Assembly: GCA_902651635.1 (NCBI GenBank)
Contig: CACRSC010000150.1
Span: forward strand, 1-64,000
Source: Mastigamoeba balamuthi
Lineage: Eukaryota > Evosea > Mastigamoebida > Mastigamoebidae
Reading direction: 5' to 3'
DNA: 64,000 bases
Shown here: piece after piece, positions 19,801 through 30,413 of the stretch
Layout of the letters: every line of letters begins with the position of its first letter
Numbering within the stretch: the stretch's first letter is position 1
Program-made: the position numbers and the translations under genes
Notes under the pieces: generated by a model
The model's input: the letters and a program-made list of their open reading frames with translations, nothing else
Told to the model about the DNA's origin: nothing
Database searches by the model: none

Positions 19801-22582
19801 CGCTCAACTTTGTCGAGAAGGTCATGGTCGTCGCCAGCGTCTTGATCACGCAGAAGAACTCCTCCATGCACAGCGTCGCCTTGGCCCTGCGCGCACCGGA
19901 GCGCTGAGCCCGCGCGTGCTGCGGTGCGGGGGGAAGGGCGGGCCACACCTGGTGTAGACCTGCTTCAGCAGCTCCATCAGCTCCGCGTCGATGTCAGCCT
20001 GCACGGACGGCACCCCCGCCAGCGGGCCAGTGAGACGTCGGCACGTGCGGCAGGCAGAGGGGAGGCGGGGGGTTGGCTCTCCGCACGGTGGGCACGTCGT
20101 TGAGCCACGAGTCGCGGATGCGCTTGGCGACCTCGATGAGCTCCTGCTGGCTGTCCGCCGGGATGATGTCCTGTGCGGGGTTGCCACCGCGCTGCTCAGA
20201 GGACGCGAGGCAAGAGCGCGTGGGCGGAGGGCTGCGGGCCCGCGCACGAGGATCTTGGAGAGGATGATGCCGTTGTGCGCAAAGTGCTCCCTGATGGCCC
20301 GCCTGGCCTCTGCCGTGTTGTGGCTGTCGATGAGCGAGTTGATGAAGTGCAGGCACGACAGCTGCAGTGGGGCCATCCGTCAGTGCTGTCCCCCCCGCAA
20401 GCCAGTGCGCTGCGCTCCACCGCCGCAGGTCAGCACCGCCCGCCTCGCAACGGGCCCGCCTGAGCCCTCAGAGGCCCCGGCGGAGCGCGAGCGAGGTCCG
20501 GGCGGGCTGCCCTGCTGCTGGGCTGGGCGGGGGTCACCTTGGTCAGATCGTCGCCCTCGGAGAGCACGTCGTCGATGACGCCGTGCACGCGCAGCGTCAT
20601 CTCGTTCAGCACGGCGACCGTGAACGCCTTCCTCTCGCCCTCGGTGCTCCTGGCGGACGCGTGAGGGAGCGGGGGGGGAGACGAGAGGGCGGGGGCTCAC
20701 GAGACGTGGCTGAAGGTCGCGGGGCCGTTGGGGTCGAGCATGTTGTAGAACATGTACATCCAGTTGAAGATGGTCGCCGTGCGCTCGAGCGGCACAAACG
20801 GCAGCGCACGCACGAGCGAGGCGATGCTCGTCGTCATCGTCTTGAGCAGGTTCTCGGCGATGACGTTGATCGTCAGCAGGTCCTCGAGCGCCGCGATGTT
20901 CTCCGCGATGACGAGCACGTCCTCGGCGGCCGCGCGGGGCGAGGCGGCCTTGTACGAGTAGAACCCCAGCACCTCGAGCAGCACGACGACGCCCTGCATC
21001 TCCGAGAAGAGCAGCTTGCGGTCGATGCTCGTGCCCAGGAAGACGGTGATCTGCTGGAAGTCGCGCGGCTTGACCTCCCACGTCGTCGCCAGGCGCTTCA
21101 TCAGCACCTCGATGGCGTTCTTGGTCATCTCGCGCTCCGAGACCTTGGTCTTGCCGTCGGGGCCCCGGGCCAGCTGCTGCGCCGTCGCCAGCACCGCCCC
21201 CGACTTGGCGCCCTGCGGCGCGGGCTTGCGCTCGGGCTGCTCGTCGACGCGGCGCTGCAGCTCCTCGAGCTTCGACTGCAGGCCCGCGCCCTTGTCGGGC
21301 GCCTTCTGCTTCTTGCCGGTGCTCTCGCGGCCCTTGGCCTTGGGCGCCGCGTGCTTGGCCTTCTCAGAGGCCTCGTCCGAGTCGAGCGAGGCCCTGTGGT
21401 ACGCTGCGCGGGCGTTCTGCACCATCTTCGACGGCTGCACGGGGGACCGAGAGAGGTGAGCCCACGCGTGGAGGCGCTGCTGGGAGCGACGGGGGGACTC
21501 ACGTCGATGACGCCGGCTCCAGACTGCAGCTCAGTCGCCAGGAACTTCACTGCAGGGGGCGACAGAGGTCGGTTGAGTGGCTCTCCGAGGGGAACGGGCA
21601 GAGAGAGACAAAATATGAATGGCCATGAGTGGCAAGGGTGGGTAGTTGGGGAAGATTCTTATTCCCACCCTCTCCCTCTCCCTCTCTCCCCTTCCCCGGA
21701 GACTGGAGAGCTGGCGCACGTGTCACAGCGTCCAGGATGACCTCGACGGTGACGGCCACGTTGCCTATCGAGGTGCCCGACTTGGAGTTGATCACGGGCA
21801 TCAGGGTCTCGCCCGTCTCCTTCAGCAGGCAGTCCCTGGATATTCACGCAGAGTGCCGCACACGTCAGCCACCGGGGGACGTGGCCGAAATATCTCGCAG
21901 CTCACGTCACTGGCACGCCGATGGTGCCCAGCTTGGTCGAGTAGAACGTCCCCTTCTTCCAGAGTTGCACGCGGAGCACGGCGCTCAGAGGCACGTCGCT
22001 GCGGCGTTGGCGAGCAGCACCGGTGTGGGAGATATCGGGCGGCGACGTCACCCCGGGAAGATTCATGTTTGTCAGTTTGGAATCGGAGAATTAACGGCCG
22101 TGCCTGATCTCGGTGGTCTCGCCCAGCCATCCCGTGAACTTGCCCTCCTTCTTCTCGCAGGCGGTCGAGCTGTCCCCCCACACACAGCCCCGAGGTGAGC
22201 GACAGGGGGCTCCGGGCGGCCCGCAGATCGAGCGGGAAGCACACAACAGGCCAGATTCTCTCGGGGCGGGGAGATATTTGGCGGTTGTGGAAAATTCGGA
22301 AAACGAGATCTGGGAGGGGGGCACGGGGGCCGCACGAGGGGCTCTTGAAGCGCTTGTCGTATGCGAGCTCGGGCTCCTTGGCGTGGACGATGGTCTGGAC
22401 GCAGAGGTCCCGCCCCTCGAGGAACAGCTCGAACTTGCCGACTGCGGCCGCCCAACGTCAACACCGGCACGCCCGCAGGGGAGGGGGGGAGGGAGGGAGA
22501 GGGGTCGTGAGTGGGCGAGGCAGGCAGGGTCTCGGAGAGGCCCAGGGGGGCACGCACGCGTGAGGCGGACACGTGCGTTCAT
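16889..22582 (-). CDS. formin with N-terminal C2-like region, FH3, FH1 and FH2
   Basis: Large multi-exon gene. The ATG at 22582 is the first in frame. Early exons (MNARVRLTLGKFELFLEGRD; KFTGWLGETTEIRH; VLRVQLWKKGTFYSTKLGTI; INSKSGTSIGNVAVTVEVIL) form a C2-like sandwich. Next comes a GBD/FH3-like helical region at about 21.4-19.5 kb (MTKNAIEVLMKRLATTW; LQLSCLHFINSLIDSHN). A proline-rich FH1 lies at about 19.33-19.17 kb, with runs of 7-8 prolines. The FH2 actin-nucleating domain spans about 19.1-17.8 kb (VEIVYCLSQQRRQNIDMFL; TAWERTAGFALSALSDIVN; YKTLADWVVAQW). A basic, Ala-rich tail ends at 16889. Formins nucleate and elongate unbranched actin filaments at their barbed ends. The usual G-N-x-x-N of FH2 is replaced here by E-V-G-K-G. 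Many introns have GTGCG donors. AGATATCT and GATATCTG lie 60-85 bases upstream of the ATG. Confidence 0.88.
17700..17880. repeat. hexamer array (GAGAGT/CAGAGT) in a formin intron
   Basis: About 180 bases of tandem GAGAGT units interspersed with CAGAGT, lying between two FH2-coding exons of the formin gene on the opposite (purine-rich plus) strand. Confidence 0.9.
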
Positions 22583-23676
22583 CGGGTCCCTACAGATTTC
22601 CGCTCTGAATACGAACACAGCGCCCCCGGAGCCAGCAGAGCAGATATCTCGCCCCCCGATATCTGCGCCGTTTCTCGTGGGCCGTTGGCTTCAGATCCAG
22701 CACCTGCAGATTCTAGTTGGGCTGGCCCACAGGGCGATGCATCAGGGCGACCGCTTTCGGTGGTATCGCAACTGACGGGCAACTGTTGGGCTTGGGCGGG
22801 GGCAGTGGCTGCCAGACGGGAGCGCCACAACGAGGGAGAGACACTTCCTGTACAGAGTGTCCGCTTCCTGTGCAGAGTGTCCTGTGCGCGTACAGCAACA
22901 GCGAAGCAAGGAGTGTGCCCGCCATCGTCGGCACGTGGGTCACGCACTTCTTGCTTTCCGGTCGGTGTAGACACTGTGCGTGGCCCGTCGACGACGCCGA
23001 GGCTCGAGGAAGCCCGTATACCCGTGGCAGCCACCTCTTGGACCGATGTGGGGAGACGAACGTCTGCCACTCGCCCACCCGCGACGTGGACTCCCGGCGT
23101 GCATCCGCACAGGCACGGAGTCTTGGCCACGCTCTTGTCCTACTTGGCATCCTTGGCCTCGCTCACGGCCATGGACTTTGCTGCCTTGCTTCTGGTTCTG
23201 CCACCGCTGCTGCCTCTGGCTCTGCTCTGCAGCCCTTGTCGTCTTTGCTTTGCTTGGCGGGGGTCTCCTGGTGCTGGCAGGGCACGAGGCACCGTCTGTG
23301 AAGCAATGGGCCACCAGCAGCAACACGGGCAGTGCTGTCGCCGCCCGCCCCATGGCACCTTGCCCTTTCCTGGCGGTTCTGGCGGTTGTTGTTGTCCCTG
23401 TGGGTCCCACAGCAGTTTCTTTTGTTGGGCCCCTCTTTGGCAACGGAACACCAGGGCCAGGCGTGCGGCCAGGAGAGGCCCCAGGCCAGGCACCCAGAGA
23501 GGCCCGAACCGGGCGGAGGGTGACGGACAGGCGGGTGCTGTGGGATACGGTGGTGCGGTGTGGGGGAGGTGAGTGGTGCCAAATTAAGCCAGCAGGCAGC
23601 GGGGGGCAGTCCGGACACTAGTCTATATTCCAACTCGCGCGGGGGTGGGTGGGGTGGCAGGGGCCATCCCCGGGGC
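22583..23676. other. intergenic region upstream of formin, no supported gene
   Basis: About 1.1 kb. The formin promoter words AGATATCT (22642) and GATATCTG (22658) lie at its left end. A two-copy direct repeat CTTCCTGTNCAGAGTGTCC lies near 22845-22882. Open frames on both strands reach over 150 codons, one minus-strand frame starting with a signal-peptide-like stretch, but none shows family motifs or a coherent exon set. Confidence 0.45.
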
Positions 23677-23966
23677 TCAGGTGCCGATGCGCTGGCGCTT
23701 GGGCGAGGGCTGGTCGGGGGCCAGCAGGGCCGGCGAGCGCTTCTTGTCGAGGACGACGACAAAGGGCTGGCGGGGCGAGGGGGGCACAGGCCGCACGCCC
23801 ACCGCCGCCCCCACGACCCCCGCCCCGGGCCTGCCCCCGCTGAACACGTGGGGCACCACCCCCCGCGGCGTCCCCGCCGGCGAGTGCACGACCACCTGCA
23901 CGGGCGACGCTGCCACTGCGTCCGCGGGCACAGAGAGGAGTCAGCCAACAGAGACGGGAACCACTC

Positions 23967-24048
<82 letters not shown>

Positions 24049-24579
24049 AGAGAGACGAGAGACGAGAGACGAGAGACGAGAGACGAGAGACGAGAGACGA
24101 GAGACGGGAACCACTGGAGGAGGAAAGCAGAGGACAGGAGAGGAGAGAGACGGGAACCACTCAGAGGAGGAGGAGAGAGGAGAGGACAGGAGGGGGGGGA
24201 GAGGGAGAGAGGGAGAGAGGGAGAGAGAAAGAGAGGAACCACTCAGAGGAGAGAGGGAGGGGACTGCGCACCGGGGACGGGCACCCAGCGCAGCAGGCGC
24301 ACGTTGCCCACCATCTCCCAGCGCTTCTCCCACTGCGCGCAGGGCGGGAGCAGAGTGAGACCGGGGCGGACCGCGCTGGAGGCCGGGAGTCGAGGGGTGT
24401 GGCAGTGCTCTTGGGCTGGATTTGGAAAAGAGGGGGAAGAGGGACACAAGAGGGAGAAGAGGGGGGCGGCGGTTGCGCACTCGGCGCTGGGGACCCTTGG
24501 CCGCCGGCGCGCGGGGAGACAGGGCGTCGCGGGGGCGGGTGCTGTGGTCGCGCTCCTTGCCCTTGCCCTTGGTCGACAT
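23677..24579 (-). CDS. BCL7-like small protein (candidate SWI/SNF accessory subunit), three exons
   Basis: Exons 24579-24481, 24332-24272 and 23915-23677; both donors are GTGCGC. The product is about 132 residues. Exon 1 is a short basic leader (MSTKGKGKERDHSTRPR). The junction of exons 1 and 2 reads RRWEKRWEMVGNVRLLRWVP, which matches the conserved N-terminal core of BCL7 proteins (W-E-K-x-W-x-x-V-G-x-x-x-L-R-x-x-K/R-W-V-P-V). Animal BCL7A/B/C and plant BCL-domain homologues are small SWI/SNF (BAF) subunits that contact the nucleosome acidic-patch region. Exon 3 encodes a low-complexity Val/Pro-rich tail ending PSPKRQRIGT, which looks like a nuclear localisation signal. AGATATCTG and GAAATATCTC lie 96-115 bases before the ATG. 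The core is short, so a coincidental match remains possible. Confidence 0.68.
23966..24255. repeat. GA-rich satellite within intron 2 of the BCL7-like gene
   Basis: A (GA)n run (about 23968-24050) is followed by seven or more GAGACGA heptamers. Four copies of a spaced GGGAACCACT/AGGAACCACT word separate further GA-rich blocks up to 24255. The block fills almost the whole intron. Confidence 0.9.
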
Positions 24580-25221
24580 GGGTGCTCCGGGGCTCTGCTC
24601 TGCTCGGTGCTCTGCTGCTGTGCCCGCAATAACCGTTCGGTATAAAGAAGCAGGTCTTTTTTAAAAAAGAGGACAGATATCTGCGAAATATCTCACTTAA
24701 GTTTTTCTCACCTTCCGGTTGCACCCGAGAAGAGCACGGGCGCCACGACAGTTTGCGCCCAACGTTCCGCCAATTTGCGATATATAGGTGTGTAAAGCGC
24801 TTCCGGTGGGTCTGTCCTTCGAGGCCTTCTCTCAGTTTTTGTGCCAAAACTGTTGGCTAAAACCCCGGTAGGAAACGTGCCACCTCATCCACCCGAGACA
24901 TGAATATGCACTTTTCTGTGTTGAGACTAGATTTTGAGTTGGACAGAAGCGGGCAGTTTTCTTTGCTCACAGGACTAATTTGGGTTGGCTGAGGACAGCT
25001 CAACCAGAGATTTGAGTAATGTCGTCCCCATACGGCCCACACAGCTGCACAGTATAAATGCACTTGTCCCTGAATTTCAGCACTCCAGGTCCGTTTGTAC
25101 TCCGGGAGCCCATGAAGATCCCCACAAATCAGAGACGCAAGCCAATACCCAAGGGGCGAATTGCGCGTGCGCAAGAGGTGGTGTATGGATGCGATGACGG
25201 GGTTATGTCCAGGGGTTGGTG
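24580..25221. other. promoter region of the BCL7-like gene
   Basis: About 640 bases upstream of the BCL7-like start, dropping in GC from about 24650. It carries AGATATCTG (24675-24683), GAAATATCTC (24685-24694) and GCGATATATAG near 24777. No gene seen. Confidence 0.5.
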
Positions 25222-26866
25222 TTAGAGCAGCGACGAGGGGTGGTATGCCGGGAAGCTGCCAGAGCTCGAGTACCCCCTCGTGAGAGGCTCGGTGACCTCG
25301 CGGAACCTCTGCGTGTCGCGGACGACGAGCGTGATGCTGCGGTTGAGGATGGAGACCATGAGCACGACGGGCACGAGGTCGAAGAGCGCGTAGTAGAGGC
25401 ACTCGAACCACCAGAAGAGCAGCAGCCTCGGGTGCAGGACCGAGAGGATGACAATGACGGATCGCACAAGGTAGAGTATCTACGGGGGAGCTGAGTCAAA
25501 CAGGAGGGAGGGGGGCAAGGAGGTCAGGAGGGGAGGACAGCGACGAACCATGCACACCATGGTACTGCAGCTTATGAGTTTCAGCACTTGCGAGTGCAAC
25601 GTTGTGTGCATTTGCGGCTGCGCGCTCTGGCGGAACGCGATGTAGCTGCGAGTGCGCAATCAACACGCATTCAGAACCGGTGCTGGTACTGACAGAGCAG
25701 ACAGCACGTACCCGCATACGAGGAAGCACACGGAGATCGGAACGTACATAAACGAGTCGATAACCATGAGTGCAATCTCTGTGCTGTCCCGGTGAGTTCC
25801 TGTTCATTGCAAATAAGGGGCAGCAGACGAACCGTAAGGTGGAAGGCCCGCTGCCTCGTCCCACACGTTGGACGGATTCGTGTTTGTGCAGAGGTCTGGC
25901 CGAGCAAGCAGCGCCAGTTAGGAGCAACGCGTAACAGAGGGCGGACGGTGGCAAACCAGCAATGAACAGGGAGCCGGTGACAGTGTACAGCAGCGTGTTG
26001 GTGACGTAGAAGAACTTCTTGAATATGATCTTTCTCACGTTGTACCGAGTGGCCCACAGATCGCCCCTGCGAGGCGCACAGGTGGGTGAGCACAGCCCAG
26101 CGGGAATACGGGCAGCGCATACCAAAGGAACAGGAGGATCATGTAGCCCGTGCAGAAGAAGAACGACGGCAGCGTGCCCTGCAGCGGCATGATGTAACAC
26201 CGTTGAGGGCGCCCAGCGCACAAAGGGGGCGGAGGGGGCGGGACACACGCACGACAACGTTGCTGTACGACTGCTTGTAGCTGTAGGGCGAGACAGACTC
26301 CTCGACAAGCCCGATCAGCAGCCCGATGAACAGCGTCCTCCCTACCACGGCCCACGCGGCGGAGAACCGGTAAGACAAAGCGCAACAGCAGGTTTGGCGG
26401 ACGCGTTGCCAACTCGACAGCCCCGGGGGGTTTACACGTCTTCCCCCGGGGAACGAGAACTGTACACCAACCGCGAAACGCGGTTTTTCACCCGCACTCG
26501 CAACAAGCACGCATCGCACCGGCGCGGATTGGCGATGCGACACGTCACAACGCGTGGCCAAATCCGCCAGATACGCGGTGCGCTGGCACCACAGACTCGC
26601 CCCCCGCGCGCACCGAAGAGCCCCGCCGAGAGCAGCAGGTAGAAGGCCTTCTGCCAGCGCGAGGCGGCGCCGAGGTGGGCGGCGAGGGAGACGGCGCAGT
26701 GGACGAGGCCGAGGGCGAACAGCACGACGAGGACCACGCGCGCGGCCATCAGCTCCGCGAGGTCTCCGCCGGTGCCGCCGCTGCCTGCGCCGCTGCCGTC
26801 GTCGCCGGCGTCCCGCCACCCGGCGGCGCCCGCGAGCAGCAGCAGCGCGGCGGCGGTGGCGATCAT
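25222..26866 (-). CDS. THH1/TOM1/TOM3-like 7-TM protein
   Basis: Multi-exon gene starting at ATG 26866 with a hydrophobic leader (MIATAAALLLLAGAAGW). Membrane segments appear in order across exons: MAARVVLVVLFALGLVHC; QKAFYLLLSAGLFG joined to RTLFIGLLIGLVEES; GTLPSFFFCTGYMILLFLWY; FYVTNTLLYTVTGSLFIAGL; MVIDSFMYVPISVCFLVCG; ILYLVRSVIVILSVL; and ECLYYALFDLVPVVLMVSIL. The order fits the THH1/TOM1/TOM3 (DUF1084) family: Q-K-x-F-x-x-x-x-x-x-x-x-R, then L-P-x-x-x-F-F-x-x-Y, then Y-Y-x-x-x-x-x-x-P-x-x-L at the end. In plants these are vacuolar-membrane proteins used by tobamovirus replication complexes; their native role is unclear. The exon 1 donor is GTGCGC. GAAATATCC (26968-26976) lies about 100 bases upstream. 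Exact middle exon borders are not all fixed. Confidence 0.66.
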
Positions 26867-27257
26867 TCGCGTAGGGGGGGTGGTCTCTCCGACTCGGCGC
26901 ACGGTGAGGGCGCGCGCACAGAGAGACGGGGGGAGTGGGGGAGAGAGAGCACTGCAGATACGAGCGCGAAATATCCTCTGACGAGCGCGCGCACGAAAAA
27001 TGTGTGAGCGGTGGCGTAAGATACACTTTTCGTCCACCACGGAACAATTCTGCACGCAATCGGCAACGCGGTTTGCCTGCAGTTTCGCATGCATTTTGGA
27101 GCTCTGTGCCCCCGAGACAGCCGCTCTCAGCGTCTCAAGCAGCCAGCAGCCAGCGTTCCAGGCACAGCGACCTGCCTGCCACTGCCACAACCACCACCAC
27201 CACAACCACAACCACTGCCACAGCAACGCGCCCTGGCCTTGTTCGATGGCGGGGAGG
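26867..27257. other. promoter spacer with ACC/ACA repeat
   Basis: About 390 bases. It contains GAAATATCC (26968) and, near 27185-27225, a run of ACCACC/ACAACC units. No gene. Confidence 0.5.
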
Positions 27258-29268
27258 CTACATAGAGGTGGAGACCGCGTGCTCGATGAGGTCGGAGATG
27301 AGCGAGGGGATCGAGAGGCGGCTGAGCATGAAGTTGGTGCACATGGCGTTGCCGCACTTGTCGACGACGACCTCGAGGCGCTCGGGCAGCGCCGTCATGA
27401 ACGGCGACACCGAGACGCGCGTCAGGGTGACGAGCAGCGTCGACGCCTCGTGGCCCACGGCGGCCATCTCGTACTGCGCCACCACGGGCTTGGTCGACTG
27501 GCCCTCGCTGGTGAAGCAGCTCATGTACAGCTGCAGGAACGTGTGCTGCCTCCTCAGAATCCCGATGACGTTGGCCGGCGTGTTGTTGTACTGCCAGAGC
27601 GCAACGCTCGGAGCCGTCAGTTTGGGGGAGCACAAGCAAAGCTCAAAACGCAACGCCGATACAGCGAGACGAGCACTAGGCAACACCGCTTACAACAGCC
27701 CATTGCCAGTGTCCGGCGAGCCAAGCACTCACCAGACAACGCCAGGTGGTACGGTGCACACGTTGCGACGAGGGGACTGAAGTCCAACAGACAAAAAACT
27801 GGCAGAGCGAACACTCCAGTGGGAGCACAGAGAGGAGAGCATACCTTGTCGAGGGATATGCGGGTGAAGAGCATCGCACGGTGCTCGCGCTGGATGTGCG
27901 CCTGCCGTATGACGAAAGCGTACGAGCCCGGGGTGTCGAACTGCATCGCCTCCGGGGCGTCGCCCAGCAGCCGGCGCTCGAACGAGTTCTGCAGGGGCTG
28001 CGTCCCGTGCGTCGTGTCCGCCAGGTGTATCAGCAGCGGCGGCGACAGCACAAGCGCCTCGAGCTTGCTCGTCTCTGGCGATGGCCCCACGCTGACCTCG
28101 TCTAGGGGTATCATCGAGGGATCCGTGTCAGGGAGACGATTTCAACAGCGGAATCAGGAATCATGATTCTGCTGGAATCCACAGAATCCACAAATCGCTT
28201 GATTCATCGGCGCGTGACGAGTGAGCGGAACCTGCGAAGACGTTTGCGTAGGCCGGGGTGCGCGCGCCGGGGTGGCTGTACTTGAGCTTGACGCCCCGCG
28301 TCGTGACCTGCCTCTCGACGCTGACCCCGCCCGTCTCCTGCGACTTGAGGATCGCGAACTGCAGCCTCGCCCGCGAGACGCTCGTCTCGGTCCCCAGCGC
28401 GAAGATGTCCGAGAGGAACGGCATCAGAATCGTGGGGCCCGCGTTGAAGCACTCGACGCCGTACGCGGGGATCGTGTCGTGGATCAGCGGCGTCACCGTG
28501 ACCGCCTGGATGCGGCCGGTGCCCTGGTCGAACGAGAGGTCGATGCTGTTGATGTCATCGTACACGGTGATCGAGTCGCCGTCGACCATCGACGCCACGC
28601 CGAGCGCAGAGGCGATCGCCGAGACAACCTCGTGCGCTGCCTGCTTCCTGATGTCCGCTGTGATGCCGTCCTGCCAGCGTGAACAAGGTCACCGTGAGCG
28701 ATATCCGAATCCGGATCCCAAAGATATCTGAATCTGAAGATATCGTGGAACTGCAGAGTCCGATGCTGTGGGGGGTCTGGCGAACCCTGTTGTACAGCGA
28801 CCACGCGAGATTCACGCGAGCCTTGTTCACCAGCGACACCGCGGCCTTGTAGCTCACCTGCGACTCGTACAGCGCCTGGTGCAGAAGGCCGCGCGCCCGT
28901 TAATGCCCCCCCGTTTCCCGCTTTGCGCGTGACGTGGCGCAGGCATTCCTCCGAAGCAAATCAACGATATCCAACGGAATCTGAGATGAACGCACGCGGC
29001 TGCGCTTCAGCGTCTCGGGGTCGTTCTTCCAGAGGATGGCCGCGGCGCGGGAGATGCCCGCGAGGCTCTTGCCGATGGCCTCGACGCGCTGGGTGGTGGC
29101 CGGGCGCGGGAGGTACGCAAAGTCGGCGGCGCTGGCGCGGTTGGCGTCGAACTTGGCAAAGTCGCCGTCGGGGCTGAGGCCGTACTCGGTGGCCAGCGAC
29201 GTGACGATGCTCTTCAGCTCCGTGAGCCCCTCGCGGAACGACATCGCCTTGGATCTCTCCGCCGCCAT
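27258..29268 (-). CDS. candidate Mediator subunit Med1-like protein
   Basis: Multi-exon gene starting MAAERSKAMSFREGLTELK at 29268. Later pieces in order: SYKAAVSLVNKARVNLAWSL; a central region SITVYDDINSIDLSFDQGTG; LEALVLSPPLLIHLADTT; SYAFVIRQAHIQREHRAMLF; and a C-terminal exon with NNTPANVIGILRRQHTFLQL ending at 27258. The order resembles Med1: a D-I-D-x-x-F beta region, a P-P-x-L-I-x-L segment, and a P-x-x-V-x-x-I-L-R-x-Q-x-x-x-x-x-L motif. Med1 links activators to RNA polymerase II through Mediator. Similarity is recalled rather than computed and is weak outside these points; an unrelated lineage-specific protein is the alternative. Introns have GTGCGT and GTTCGC donors and are rich in GATATC and GAATC words. 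AGATATC and GAATATCTT lie 27-62 bases upstream. Confidence 0.5.
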
Positions 29269-29286
29269 TGCGCGGGCTGTGTTGTG

Positions 29287-30413
29287 AATCTGGCAGATAT
29301 CACTGTGTTGACACTTACAGTGAATATCTTTCTTGGATGAAAAGTACTACCCTCGACAGGTCTGTACAGCCCCGCTCATTGGGCCTTCTTGTTCTCTCAT
29401 CCCATAATGAAACCTCAATTTATTAGTATTCAAACCTGAAATCATGTTATGTGTCAATTACCACTCCAACAAAAAGAGTCTGGTTTTTGCAGAGAAAAAA
29501 AACTGAAATTGTGGTCGTCGCTGTACTGATTGTCCGATATTGTGTTTGATTCTTGGAATAGTATGAGTATACAATTTGATTACTTGTTGAGTCTTTGAAG
29601 CATCTCTACAAGGTTTCAGAGTAAACACTGTAAGAGAACAATGATAAACACACTCTCTTAGTCTGTAAGAGACTTCACAGTGTCAAAATTAAGTTAGCCA
29701 ATTCCAGCCTCTTTCTCTTATGCTTTGTATTAGTGTGTTTTGCAGACATTTCATTTGTCTTACTTGCTGGAATATAACTTCTGAAGATATTACCTCAACT
29801 ATGGTTTGTCTCACTATATAGAAAATCTTCATACAAAATATGAGAATATTACTATTAATAGTGACTATCTAGTACTTAGTAAATAACATGATCATACTCT
29901 TATTCAAGCTCCTATTGAAAAAGGAGTTGCTTCAGTGAAAGTTGTTTTGATGACTGAGCATGAATGACAATATGAATAAACATATTTGAATTGAATTCAC
30001 TTCAAAGAGAACAGAGATTCTGTTCAGAGGGAAGTTGTTTACATTATCATTATCAGAAATCCAAAATCACTAAATCCTATGTGATCTCGGTTAACAGTTC
30101 ATATGCCAAATGTCAATACCAGAATAGCATGCACCAAATGTGAATTGCACTCGTGGAATGTGGGACAAAGTCTTCAGTGATTAGTAAAAATCTGGAAACT
30201 GACAGTAAAAGAGTGTTAAACTGTTTGTATTCCAGATGACTTGCATTCATGCTATCCCAATTGTTTGTTATCATTCGTGAGCTAAGAGTGGAGTGTGGAT
30301 TGAGACTAGGCCTGGGTCATTAAGGGGATTGTTTGGTGGGCTGATGATGTTTGCTTCCTTCAATCTTGTGGCAATGGCTTGCAACTGTTCGTTCGTAAGT
30401 GCTAGAAAATCAG
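29287..30413. other. AT-rich gene-free block
   Basis: GC content falls abruptly after 29340 to well under half and stays low to about 31100. Here it holds no open frame of note. Its right end is the 3' flank of the P2X gene and its left end the promoter of the Med1-like gene (AGATATC 29295, GAATATCTT 29322). No repeat, tRNA or transposase remnant was recognised. Confidence 0.6.

Noticed and set aside
22717-23572. Open frames with signal-peptide-like starts between formin and the BCL7-like gene
   Set aside because: Frames exist on both strands with similar length, none with motifs, consistent splice sites or a family resemblance; composition alone explains them.
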